Below are positions 49,698 to 61,394 of a stretch of 64,000 nt of DNA, in pieces; position 1 is the first letter of the stretch, and every line of letters begins with the position of its first letter. The stretch is taken from positions 12,543,731 to 12,607,730 of the forward strand of contig NC_041008.1 of the NCBI RefSeq assembly GCF_004193775.1, in the 5' to 3' direction. The notes beneath the pieces were generated by a model, which worked only from the letters and a program-made list of their open reading frames with translations, was not told the DNA's origin and searched no databases. Made by a program: the position numbers and the translations under genes. The DNA is from Glycine soja (taxonomy: Eukaryota; Streptophyta; Magnoliopsida; Fabales; Fabaceae).

Positions 49698-50590
49698 AAA
49701 AACTCTTGACGCAACAAATTGAGGCCTTAACAAAGCAGATAGGCCAACTTCCTCAGCCATATCACCAAGGTGGACTACACAAAACACATCAAGCTCACCA
49801 AGTTCCACAAATTTTAAGATGTGATTTTTGTGGAGGTAACCATCAGAATGGCCACTGTTTAGCACCTGGTGATGGAGAACAAGAAGAGAAGGCCCATAAT
49901 CTATAGAACCAAGCCATACCTCTACAAAACTTTCATGGAAGCTAACAAGGCTATAGGGGTGGCTCGGGTTCAAATCAGCTTTATGACTGGAGACCACATA
50001 ATAATGCATATTCTGGTCCAAATAACACGTCTTTTGTAGGTCCTTCTAACAACTCTTATGGAAGTTCTTCAAATAAGGTTCCACAACAACAACAAACTCG
50101 GCCAAATAGATTATCCAATGTGGAAGATACTTTAAACCAGTTTATGTAGGTATCCATCTCAAACCAAAAGAACACTGATGCTTCTATTAAAAATCTAGAG
50201 GTTCAGGTGGGACAATTGGCGAAACAAATGTCTCAGCACGGAAGTGGATCCTTTTCAGCAACCACAGAGGTCAACCCAAGAGAACAATATAAGGCAGTTA
50301 CAACTAGGAGGGGGACAATGGTTGGTTTGAAGGACAAAAATGAGTTTAGTGAGAAAAAGACAAATGAAGGAGTTGTGAAAATAAGTGATGAAAAAGAAAT
50401 TGTTGAAAAAGAGCAAAAAAATGAAGTATTAGCTAAAGAGGAAGAAAAGGAAATGAGTAAAGTGGAGAAGCAAAAATTGACAACATCTAATAAAGGCAAA
50501 GCTATATTAGATCATCTACCAATTCAACATCTTCCTTATCCACACGCTCCATCAAAAAAGGATAAGGAAAAGCAATACTTATATTTTTAG
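49698..50590 (+). pseudogene. Athila-type gag, C-terminal remnant
   Basis: Coding begins abruptly after the LTR with LLTQQIEALTKQIGQLPQ. The zinc knuckle CDFCGGNHQNGHC (49820-49858) follows, then further gag text across stops. A charged open stretch begins at 50207 with GQLAKQMSQHGSGSFSATTE and EVNPREQYKAVTTRRG. Roughly the first half of a normal gag is missing. An ATG inside the LTR at 49628 gives a chimeric ORF with no likely meaning. Confidence 0.7.
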
Positions 50591-50604
50591 ATATCTTAAA
50601 GAAA

Positions 50605-51382
50605 TTGCAGATTAACATTCCCTTTTCAGAAGCATTAGAGCAAATTCCAACATATTTCAAATTCATGAAAGAATTGCATACAAAGAAAAGGAGAATCACA
50701 GATGATGAAACAGTAGAGCTAGAAGCAGGATGCAGTGCAATCATCCAAAAATCCATTCCAGAAAAATCACGAGATCCCGGTAGTTTCACAATTCTTGTGA
50801 CTATTAGGAGATTATTGATGGGTAGAGCACTTCTTGATTTAGGTGAAGCATCAACCTCATGCCCTTATCTATGATCAAATGCATCGAAGAATTGTGACAG
50901 AACTATCAAACATCCTTATGGTATTATTGAATATGTGTTGGCCAAAGTCGATAAATTTCTCTTTCCAATCGACTTCACGGTGATGGACATGGATGAAGAC
51001 AATGAAGTTCCATTAATTCTCAGCAAACCTTTGATGAAGATTTCCAAAGTAATGATTGATGTTAATGATGGAAAACTCACTGTTAGAGGCCAAGGTGATG
51101 AATTGCAATTTAATGTCTTCGAAGCCATGAAACACCCAAAAGATAAAAAAGGAGTGTTTTTGAACGAATGTCTTGGATGAGGTAATTTCTGACTCTAGAA
51201 AATATATTCAAAGAAAAGATGGGTTAGAAAAAACATTGACTAAAGCGTTTAAGGAGATGAGTGAAGTTGAAGCAAAGAAAAATTCAGAATGTCTCCAACA
51301 GTTAGATGCCTTTAGAGAAATTCCTTACAACCAATCTCTCTTTGAAGAAATAAAAGAAGAGAAGTCTAGGAAGCAACAATAA
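50605..51382 (+). pseudogene. Athila-type protease region and linker
   Basis: The first part (50605-50874) reads IPFSEALEQIPTYFKFMKEL, then CSAIIQKSIPEKSRDPGSF and the retropepsin-like RALLDLGEASTSC. The linker (50935-51180) has LAKVDKFLFPIDFTVMDMDE and VPLILSKPLMKISKVMIDV, as in Athila elements. A frame change separates the two parts and another follows at 51173. Confidence 0.7.
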
Positions 51383-51582
51383 AGATGAGAGCCTTACGTC
51401 CACACTTGAAATATGTTTTTCTTGCAGGTAATTCACAGAAACCTGTCATCATCAATTCAAATCTCTCTCAACAAGAAGAAAAGAGACTGGTGAAAATTTT
51501 GCAAGAAAACATCGGAACAATTGGCTAGACCTTATCAGACCTCACATGTATTAGTCCTTCTTATTGTATGTATTGAATTTTA

Positions 51583-52456
51583 ATGGAAGAGGATTATAAA
51601 CCTGTAGCTCAGCCACAAAGACGCCTCAATCCAACAATGAAAGAAATGGTAAGAAAGGAGGCAGTCAAGCTATTTGAGGTTGAAATGATATATCCTATTT
51701 TTGATAGCCAGTGGGTAAGTTTAGTACAAGTAGTTCCCAAAAAAGGTGGTATGACTGTTATAAAAAATGAAAAAAAATGAGCTAATACCAACTCGTACTG
51801 TTACAGGTTAGAGAATGTGTATTGATTACAGGAAGCTCAATAAGGCCACCAGAAAAGATCATTTTCCATTACCATTTATGGATCACATGCTGGAGAGACT
51901 AGCAGGGCAACAATATTATTGCTTTCTTGATCGGTCTTCAGGATACAATCAAATCATTGTTAATCCTGAAGATAAAAAAAAGACAGCCTTTACTTTCCCT
52001 TTTGGTGTTTTTGCTTACAGAAAGATGCCCTTCAGCCTGTGTAACGCTCCTGCAACATTCCAACGGTGCATACTTTCTATTTTTTCTGATCTCATTAAAA
52101 AAAGTATTGAAGTATTTATGGATGACTTTTCTATTTTTGGATCTTCTTTTGATAAATGTCTATCTAATCTTGACATTGTACTAAAGCGGTGTGTGGAAAC
52201 AAACTTAGTACTCAATTGGGAGAAATGCCACTTTATGGTGACTAAAGGCATTGTGTTGGGTCATAAAATCTCGATGCATGGCATTGAAGTTGACAAAGCT
52301 AAGGTGGAAGTCATTAAAAAATTGCCACCACCAGCAAGTGTCAGAGGCATCAGAAGGTTTTTAGGACATGCTGGATTCTACAGGCATTTCATCAAACCCT
52401 TAAGCAATCTTTTGAATAAAGAAGTTTCATTTCATTTTGATAAAATATGTTTTTAA
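51583..52456 (+). pseudogene. Athila-type reverse transcriptase
   Basis: RT runs from YKPVAQPQRRLNPTMKE, with a break near 51780, through MCIDYRKLNKATRKDHFPLP, FLDRSSGYNQI and TAFTFPFGVFAYRKMPFSLC to the catalytic box FMDDFS (Asp pair at 52121-52126) and VLGHKISMHGIEVDKAKV. The 213-codon stretch 51815-52456 is open; upstream there is a frameshift and a stop. An in-frame stop at 52457 leads into RNase H. Confidence 0.85.
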
Positions 52457-52890
52457 GCTTTTGATACTTTGAAATAGAAACCAACCTCTGCACCCATAAT
52501 CACTGCTCCAAATTGGACACCAGATTTTGAAATAATGTGTGATGCAAGTGATTATGTAGTAAGAGCGGCTTTGGGTCAAAGGAAAAATAAATTTTTTCAT
52601 GTCATACACTATGCAAGCAAGGTTTTAAACGAAGTTCAAATAAATTATGCCACAAGTGAGAAAGAATTTCTTGCAATAGTATATGCTTTGGAAAATTTTA
52701 GATCTTATTTGATAGGATTTAATATTGTGGTTTTTACTGATCATGCTGCTATAAGATATTTGTTGGTTAAAGCTGATTCTAAACCCCAACTTATCTGTTG
52801 GATTCTATTGTTGTAGGAATTTGATTTAGAGATCAAGGATAAAAAGGGAAGTGAAAATTATGTAGCTGATCATTTGTCTAGGCTGACTAT
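52457..52890 (+). pseudogene. Athila-type RNase H
   Basis: Read across an early stop: [17 protein letters not shown] (first acidic residue), [20 protein letters not shown] (the E of TSEKE is catalytic), [11 protein letters not shown] (next Asp) and ENYVADHLSRL, the normal end of the domain. Stops are at 52457 and 52814-52816. Confidence 0.8.
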
Positions 52891-54112
52891 TGATGAGGTA
52901 ACCACACAACGACCTGAGATTCAAGAAAAGTTTCATGGTGAAAAACTATTTAACATTTCAATAAGGTCGTGGTTTGTTGAGATTGATAATTTTAAAGCAG
53001 TTGGTGCACTCCGTGATGATCTAACCTGGCACCAAAAGAAGAAGTTTTTTAGGGATGCTAAATATTTTGTGTTGAATGATCCTTATCTATTTAAAATTGG
53101 AGTAGACAATCTCCTACAAAGGTGTGTAACTCAAGAGGAGGCAAGAAGAATACTATGGCATTGCCATAGTTCACCTTATGGAGGCCATTATAATGGAGAG
53201 AGGACTAGTATCAAGGTTCTCTGATCTAGTTTTTATTTGCCTACCTTGTGCAAAGATGCTCATGTGTACATCCAAAGTTGTGAAAAATGTCAAAGAACAG
53301 GTGGATTCTCCAAAAGGAATAAAATGCCACAACAAAGTATTTTGGAAGTTGAAGCTTTTGACTATTAGGGGATAGATTTCATAGGTCCACTTCCTTCATC
53401 TAACTCACATGAGTATATTTTATTGGTTGTGAACTATGTAACAAAATGGGTGGAGCCAGTAGTGGTACAACATGTAGATGCAAAAACTGTTATTTGCTTC
53501 TTAAAAAAGAATACCTTCTCAAGGTTTGGCACACCCAGGGTACTAATAAGTGATGAAGGATCTCATTTTTGTAATGCCTAACTCATAAAATTCCTCCAAC
53601 ATTACAATGTCAAACACAAGGTAGCCTCACCTTACCACCCTTAGACTAATGGGCAAGCTGAAGTTTTTAACAGAGAAGTTAAGAAAATTCTAGAAAAAAT
53701 AGTTGCTCAATCAAGGAAGGATTGGTCCCAAAAGCTAGATGAAGATTTATGGGCATACAAAACAGCATACAAAGCCCCCACAGGACTTACTACTTTCCAG
53801 TTGGTCTATGGAAAATCTTGTCACCTACCTGTTGAGTTGGAACATAAAGCTTTTTGGGCATTAAAATTTCAAAACTTCGACTCAAATACAGCTGGTGAAC
53901 ATAGGAAGCTCCAACTCCATGAATTGGAGGAACTGAGGGCTCAAGCTTATGAGAATTCCAAGATTTATAAGCAAAAAGTAAAAATCTAAAAAAGGAGTTT
54001 TCAGCTTGGTCAACAAGTATTATTATTTGATTCTCGATTAAGATTGTTTCCAGGTAAGTTGAAATCCAAGTGGTCTGGACCATTCATCATCAAAGAAGTT
54101 ATGCCACATGGA
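52891..54112 (+). pseudogene. Athila-type integrase, part before the hAT insertion
   Basis: The zinc-binding N-terminus has the WHCHSSPYGGHY block (about 53157-53190) and CEKCQRTGG (about 53275-53300). The catalytic core shows GIDFIGPLP (Asp), LISDEGSHF (Asp) and [10 protein letters not shown] (Glu). The C-terminal part from 53801 has [19 protein letters not shown] and [13 protein letters not shown], where the hAT element interrupts it. Stops at 53222, 53366-53368, 53581, 53642-53644 and 53986 disable it. Confidence 0.85.
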
Positions 54113-57100
54113 TAGGGGTGGGTAGGTGGGCCGGCCCGCCCTGCATAAGGTCCGTCCGCATAAGCCTGCATCGACAATGGATTGGGCTAGCCACCCCGCT
54201 TTCTTACACGGACCTAAAAAATTAGTCCACCCCGCCCCGCGAACCCCGCGGGTCAAACGGGCCGGCCCATGGACCTAGTTTTAAAAGAATTACAATTTTA
54301 ACAAAAATATAACACAATTAAATTAAGTTCAACACAAATGTAAATAAAATCTCAACAATTAGTCAATTATATCAATAAAATAAATAATTTCTTAACAATA
54401 AATCTAAAATATGAAACTTAAACATCAACAACAAATGATTCCATATTTGAAGTAGCTTGAGCCTTCTCCATCTCCACATCTTCATCTTCTTTTCCTAAAA
54501 CTCAAAATAATAATAAATATTAGAATAAACTCAAGTTAAGTGATTAAAAGACAAAAATTATAACATATTATTTACCTTGCATATCAAATCCTAGTAACCA
54601 ATTTTTAGTACATATCAAGGCTTGCACATTGTCAGCAAGAAGCCTAGTTCGATATTTGTTAAGCACTCGTGAGTCAATACTAAATGCTGATTCGGAAGCC
54701 ACAATTGTAATTTGGATGCTTAAAATATCACAAGCCAATAATGAAAGATCTGGAAACCGAGCTTATTGTCCTTCTAATATTGCAAAACATAAAGATTGGG
54801 ATGATATTTATTTGAAAGATTTGCCTCTTCCAAATATGTATCTAGTTGAGATTTACCCACTTGTGACATATCTTCATCTTCAAATTGTATAAACTCCTAT
54901 GTTAATTACACAAAAATAAAAAATAGTTAGTCAAAGTAAATAAGAATAAATGATTGGTAGTTAAAAAAATTAAGAGAAACCTTGACTTACATCCATAAAA
55001 AAATTAAGAGCAATACTAATAGTACTAGTAGTATACATTATGAACCTTGACTTAAACCAACATTGTTTTTTGTTTCTTTGGAATACACATACTCATTATG
55101 TAGAGTATACAACTTGTGCTCCACAAATTTCAACTTTGCTTGACAAGATATTGGATCAAGACCAAGTTTTGAATAACAATACTTCAAAAGTTTGATTTTA
55201 AAGCATGGATCTAGAATGCACCCAAAGGAAAGCACATTGCTATAATCACTCCAATATTTATCAAACTTTGTTTTCATATCAATTGCCATGGTTCTAATCA
55301 ACTCATCTTTATTACTCAAATTTTGAAGCAATAAACATTCAATTTTCCACACTTGCATGAAATACAAATTAGATGTTGGGTAAGAGGAACCAGATATCAA
55401 CTCTGTGATTTGAAAAAAAGGACGCAAAAAATCACACATTTTTTGTCCTCTCTCCCATTCTTCATTAGTAGGACAACTTGAATAGCTCCTATCATCAAAT
55501 GCAAGACCACATAAAGCATGTTGATATACAAGAGCACTCTCAAGCATCAGAAAAGTAGAATTCCACCGAGTAATGACATCTAAGCGCAAACCCATCTTTG
55601 TATGAATACCACCAACTTTTGCAACACAAGCATTAAAAACTTTCATTCTACCCTCTGATCCCTTAACATACTTAATGCTTTCTCTAATTTTGTTTATAGC
55701 AGGATCGACTACTTTCAAGCCCTCTTCAATAATAAGGTTTAAAATGTGAGCACAACATCGGACAAGAAAAAATTTACCACCACTTACTAAACCATTATTA
55801 TGCAAAAGAAGTCTTTCCTTCAAATAGTCTTGCATTTTATCATTAGAAGAAGCATTATCTAGAGTTAATGAAAAATTTTTTTGCTCAATCCCCCATTCTT
55901 CCAAAAAACCATATATAACTTTAGCCATTTCACGCCTCGAGTGTGGAGGAGGAAAATGAGAAAAATTAAGCATTTTACTATTCAACATCCAATTTGCATC
56001 AACATAATGTGCAGTTAATGAAATATAGCCCTCAGAAGTACAAGATGTCCACACATCAAATGTCAAGCTTATTCTACTAGGGACTTTAGACAACATGCAT
56101 TTCATTTTTTTTTTCTTTTTAGAATCATACATATTATTCACATTCATGGTAGCAACACGCCTAGAGGGTACCTTCACATCAGAATGCAAATATTGTAATA
56201 ACTCTTTAAACCTCCTATGTTCAACAAAAGAGAATGGAAGATCATGCTCAATAATCATCATAGATATCATCTCATGTACCACACTTTGATCTATTTTTTT
56301 ATTTCTTAATCTCCCAGCATGATCAAGAATAATATTTCCAAGATCACTATTAGAACGTGTCTTCAAATATACATCACATTTCCCCATATGACATTGTAAG
56401 GTTGAAGTCCCATTCTTATTGTCACCGCCCACATAATCTTTCAAACAATATTTGCATTTACTCCTCACATTTCCATCACTATGTATAACAGGTTTCTCAA
56501 AAAAATTCCACACATGTGATGAATAATTTCTAGCCCTCTTTTTTGACATTTTAGATTCAATAGGTTCATCTTCATGAATAATATTTTTATGCACATCCAC
56601 ATCAATACTCTCATTGTCATTCTCATCAACATTAACTCCAAAAGAATCCATGTTTAAAATCTGAAATAATAAAATTAAATGAACTCAATTCTAAATTCAA
56701 ATAAATCACACAAAAACTCAATTCATCATGTTTATAACATGCAGATCAAGAGTTGCATGGTTCATTCCCTTATCCCATGATTTTATCATATAATAATAAT
56801 TAAAGAATCACTGGTAATAGAGATACAAAATACAATTTTTTTCTGCAATACTATGTAAGATTTCCAACGGTGAGTCCGTGAAGAGAAGAAGAAAGAAAAG
56901 TTGCAGTATTGGTCAAGTGGTCCTTAAAGTGAAAGAGAGAAAATCTAACCTAATGTGGGTCACACAAATAAAACAAGGCTATTGTTGTAGATGTGATGTG
57001 AGATTCTCAAATGGATTAAGCGGGCTTATGGGCAACCCATGGACCCCGCAGACCAAACCCGCATAGCCCGGGGGTTAAGCAAGGCGGGCCTAAAAATACA

Positions 57101-57148
57101 ACATAACCATGGTCAGTCCATGGACCTAAGCCCATTTACCCACCCCTA
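54113..57148 (-). mobile_element. hAT transposon, 3036 bp
   Basis: It is flanked by a perfect 8-bp target duplication CACATGGA (54105-54112 and 57149-57156). Terminal inverted repeats are TAGGGGTGGGTAGGTGGG and, reversed from the right end, TAGGGGTGGGTAAATGGG. Subterminal regions are GC-rich with GGCCGGCCC-like motifs. It encodes one transposase gene on the minus strand. It sits inside the Athila integrase, so it arrived after that element. The transposase has three lesions, so it is probably no longer autonomous. Confidence 0.95.
54418..56651 (-). pseudogene. hAT transposase (BED zinc finger, RNase H-like core, hATC), damaged
   Basis: Deduced exons on the minus strand: 56651-54991, 54896-54576 and 54494-54418. 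A BED zinc finger lies at residues 42-92 (C66, C69, H88, C92). The transposase core shows LTFDVWTS (Asp199) and LTLDNASSND (Asp265), then TRWNSTF. The hATC dimerisation domain is in exon 2 ([15 protein letters not shown]). Exon 3 encodes a short acidic tail. Exon 1 is open for 537 codons, but the exon lengths are each one base short of the required phase. This indicates single-base deletions near 55045 and near 54760, and a TAG lies at 54774-54776. It normally binds the element ends and catalyses cut-and-paste movement in the nucleus. Confidence 0.88.
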
Positions 57149-57156
57149 CACATGGA

Positions 57157-57360
57157 GCAGTGATATTGGAGGACCTAACCACCAAAAGGACATGGACTGT
57201 GAATGGCAGCAAAATCAAACACTACCTAGGTGCAGATTTCGAGAGGATAATCATTGTTGTCCAGCTACAAGAGGCTTGAACCACAACAAAGACATCCAGC
57301 TATAAAGACGTTAAAGAAGCGCTCTTGGGAGGCAACCTAGTATTTATGAACCCTACTTTT
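57157..57360 (+). pseudogene. Athila-type integrase, part after the hAT insertion
   Basis: The reading frame interrupted at 54112 resumes with GAVILEDLTTKRTWTVNGS and IKHYLGADFERI and ends in text like KEALLGG, the usual close of Athila pol. One copy of the 8-bp duplication is the only extra sequence at the joint. Confidence 0.8.
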
Positions 57361-58520
57361 TTAAGAAAAAAAATTCTTTTTTTGATTTCATACTTGTGTT
57401 ATTTAAATTTTTTTTTGTTTGAACTACTTTTTATTTTTTAGGATTATCATTTTATTTATAAGAGATTAAAGTCCATGTTTTGTAAAACTAAAAAAAAGAG
57501 ACCTTTAACTCGCCTGGGCAACTAAATCACTTGCCTGGGCGAGTGAACGTCTGCGAGAAAAATAAAATGGGGGTGGAATCAGATTTCACCCTACTCATTT
57601 CAAAAACTCAAACTTCCAAAACCCTTCTTCATCTTAAAATACTAAGGCTACGCCTTCAAAAGCCCGAAATTCATCCAAGTGCCATCCTTTTCTTCAAATT
57701 TTGCATTTCACTTCATCTTATTCAAGTAAGAACCATGTTCTATCTAAATTTTTCATTTTGTTTGTGTTATTTGATGAACTTGTGTTTTCCTTCTTCATCT
57801 TAAAATACTAAGGCTACGCCTTCAAAAGCCCGAAATTCATCCAAGTGCCATCCTTTTCTTCAAATTTTGCATTTCACTTCATCTTATTCAAGTAAGAACC
57901 ATGTTCTATCTAAATTTTTCATTTTGTTTGTGTTATTTGATGAACTTGTGTTTTCCTTTCAATAAAATGCAATTTAAACATTTGAATGATTGGATGACCC
58001 TTTGTTCAAAAGGTTTGTGTTCTGACTCGCAATAGGCCTACTCTTGCTTTTCTACTAGTTGCATTTTTCTTATTATTCTCAATCCTTCATTTATACATGC
58101 CTAAACGTGTGCACACCAAGTGTTCGATAAAATGTCACAATGGCTAGACTATGTTTTCTTTTAAATTTTGAATGTTTAAACATGTTTAGTAATTAGTTTA
58201 GGTGTGATATCAACTCACATTGATAACTTAAATGGGGCTGTGAATTGAGTTTCAAAATTACCACATTTCCTTAAAATGTAATTTCATGAGTTGTTAGTGG
58301 GCAAATAAACTTGTTGGGTTTGAATGACCACCATTTTCTTTTGGACTTAAAATTTCTGCATTTGGGTGGATTGAATTGTTGTTTAAAATGTTTTTTTGGA
58401 GTGAACTTTCACACACATTGATGTCTTGGTTGCTAACAAAATTGACCAATTCACAATGGTTAGCTATTCTTTGAAAAATAATTTTTTCTAAAATTCTAGT
58501 TGAATTTGTCTTTGTTACAG
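57361..58520 (+). other. Athila spacer between pol and env-position ORF
   Basis: Non-coding. It includes two CTCGCCTGGGC-type motifs at about 57508-57545 that echo the 5' LTR cluster and a perfect 166-bp tandem duplication at 57623-57954. It ends in a splice-acceptor-like tract (TTTGTTACAG) immediately before the next ATG. Confidence 0.6.
57623..57954. repeat. 166-bp perfect tandem duplication
   Basis: 57623-57788 and 57789-57954 appear identical over 166 bp, starting CCTTCTTCATC and ending TTGTGTTTT. It contains TTCAAGTAAGAACC, a possible splice donor, in each copy. The absence of differences suggests a recent duplication. Confidence 0.9.
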
Positions 58521-59829
58521 ATGGCTCCAAATAAACTCACCTCTAAGAGAGCTAGGAAGACCATTGCAGGAGAAGGATCTAACATAGCTCCACCTATAGA
58601 ACTTGAATTTGACGGACATCGCTTTCGTAGTGAGGAACATCAACGCCGCTTTGAAGTGATCAAAGATTGGTCTTTCCTTAAGGAAATAAGGGTTCAATTA
58701 GCTGAGGGTGACTATATTGAATTCCAAACAAAGATTGTTAAGAGGCACCAGACACAGCTTGCAGAGCCCATGCCTAAATATGACCCTGAAATCGTCATGA
58801 AATTTTATGCAAATGCTTGGCCTACTGAGAAAGGTGTTATGGATAAGTGCTCCAAAGTGTAGGGCCAATGGATTCCTTATGACACAGATGCTATCAATCA
58901 ATTTTTAGGGAATCCATTGATCTTAGAGGAGGGGCAACAATGTGAACACATGACAAGAAGAGGTCAAACTTTAGGTTTTGATGAAAAGGTTATCGGTCAG
59001 CTGCTTTGCTTCCCAGGACATGATTTTGTACGAAGCATGGCAGGGAAGCTGTTGTGAATCATGTGCACCAACATGACGACTCTGACTCAAATCTAGATGA
59101 CTTAGTAATAACCTTCCAAGTGACCATAACTCTGATCTTACCCTATCTAAATGTCAGCTAGTCTACAAAATTATGGAGCATATCAATGTTGATGTGGCCC
59201 AAATCATTTTAGATGTTATCCATCAGTTTGTTGGTATTGAACCTCCTAGGCACCCAGTGGACCCAGAAAAAGTCTAACAAGGCACTAAGATTTCCTACCT
59301 TAATTACAAGTCTCTGCCAGTTCTATGGAGTACCGGTCACACTAACAAAACACATCCGACCTTCAATTAATAGATCATTTATTGAAAAATACTGCATGCC
59401 AAGGTAGGTATAGCAACCAGAGCAGGATCAGCGACATCAGCCAGTAGCAGATGCACCAGCACTAGCACCACCTCCACATCGGCCACCATCCTTGGAGTCC
59501 ATCTCAGCCCACTTGCAGAGGATGAAGCTCCAAATGCACATGTACATACGTCACTTGGCCGACCAGTAATCATCAAATCAAAGGGGTCAGATGCAGTTGA
59601 ATGGCAGCTTCTACCACTATGCACTACACTAGCATTGCTAGGACCCTAGCCTTTACCCTTGGCTAAGCAATTTAGAGCCATTGTTGCATGGCCTGGAGAC
59701 AAGTCTATTTTTCAAGAGGAGGAAGAACCTACAGATGCTCAAGGAGATGGAGGAAGAGTCGAGGAAGATGAAGACATGGCATATTTGGTTGATTATTTCA
59801 TTGGAGGAGAAGTAATGCCTCAGCCATGA
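58521..59829 (+). pseudogene. Athila env-position ORF (putative plant transposon protein), degenerate
   Basis: It opens at 58521 with MAPNKLTSKRARKTIAGEGS, then FDGHRFRSEEHQRRFEVIKD and FYANAWPTEKGVMDKCSKV, stopping at 58862. Readings continue through stops and shifts (INQFLGNPLILEEGQQ and IGQLLCFPGHDFV) to an acidic end DYFIGGEVMPQP at 59829. This is the extra protein found after pol in plant Athila-type elements. No clear signal peptide or membrane anchor is visible in the surviving part, so an envelope function is not supported. At least one stop precedes GQWIPYDTDA. Confidence 0.65.
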
Positions 59830-61254
59830 TCTTCAAAAACTCGTGAACTTCTCATTATGTTTAATTTATCGCTTTGTATTAAATTTCAATACTTTATTAC
59901 CTTATTTACTTGCGTGAGTTCATTTTGACTAAATTTGTGCATGCTTTGATATTCTGTTAGTATAGTTATAAATTATAATTCTTTTTGAGACTTAAACAAA
60001 AAAAATTTCTTGAACATAACATGCTTTGGAAAGAATCAACAACCAGTATTTTTGAAACTTATTTTTCGATCAAAACACAACAAAAGGATTTTTTGGAAAA
60101 CATTGAGAATGAAAACAATGAAGGACTTTCCCAAATACCAAATGAACTTATATATTTTTGCATGGATTTGATAAAAGAACAACTTTTGAAACACTGATTT
60201 GATTTGAATATGGAAACAGGCCTTAAGCTTTAGTGAATGTGTGTAACCACAGATTTTACATTGAGTGTCCTCATTGATATGTTCTACAGTTGATTTTGCA
60301 TGAATTTCTAATTTTCATAACATATGATTCATGGATATGATCTAGGCATTCTTTCTTTTTTACATTTTAAGCCACTGACCAAATAGCTATCCCAATGTAT
60401 ATTATTTTACCATTTGCAAAGCCCTTTGAGCCAAACATTTGATATTTTGTTGGAAAACTAACCTAGGATAAAATTTCCTACCTTACCTTAGGATTAGGAG
60501 AGCAAGGGTGTTTTGATGGGAATTTCTATCATTTGGCGGCTACTATGATGTAAATACTTTATTTTTATGGGTATTAAAGGAAATTAAATATTTATCAGAA
60601 AAGACAAGGAGAAACATGTTCTTTATGAATAAATAAATGTATGAATCATGTACAGAGATGTTGTAAATATCTGAATAGAAAGAAGTGATAACTTGGTTGA
60701 AACGAAAAAGGATAGGAAGTGATCATTCGTTTAAGTTACTAGCTAGATTTTTATGTCTGCTCTCCTATTCTCAAGGTATGTTTGAATATCCAAAAAAACC
60801 AAGATTTCCTTCAAAACCAGGCCCAACCTTAAAAAGACCTATTAATCCATGATGATTATGCACATTATCTTTGACTTGATGGAAATGACTTGCAAAATTG
60901 ATTTATGACATATCTGTGATTGGAATTGAGATGAAACACTTGCCTATGTGAGATTTATACACCTTTGAGAGGTTTTTATCTATTTGAATGAATCCATTGT
61001 TTTCTCTAATGTTCTTTAGAAACAAAATGCAAAATGATCTTAATCTCATTTTTGGTTCTGTGAATTCCACCTTTGTGCTTTCATTTCTCATTGTTGCATT
61101 TTCAAAAATGTTGTTCTAATCAATTTGGGGATTGATTCTTTACAAAACATGTTCATAATTTTTGAAGCATATTTATTTTATACTTATACCATTTTTATTT
61201 GTAATTTTTCTCAACTTTGCTTGAGGACAAGCAAGATTCTAGTTTGGGGGGAAT
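59830..61254 (+). other. Athila 3' untranslated region and polypurine tract
   Basis: Non-coding, AT-rich. It closes with TTGAGGACAAGCAAG and then the polypurine tract at 61241-61254 against the 3' LTR. Short ORFs at 59985-60197 and 60903-61091 are not recognised. Confidence 0.6.
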
Positions 61255-61323
61255 TGATAAGTGTCAAATTTCAATTATTTTTGGGATTAAATTGTTAACA
61301 CTCATCCTTTGACTTAAAACTAG

Positions 61324-61394
<71 letters not shown>

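Noticed and set aside
54629..54892. 87-codon plus-strand ORF inside the hAT element
   Set aside because: It is antisense to the hATC exon of the transposase.
58521..59829. Calling the extra ORF an envelope glycoprotein
   Set aside because: No convincing signal peptide, cleavage site or membrane anchor can be seen in the surviving sequence; only its position is env-like.
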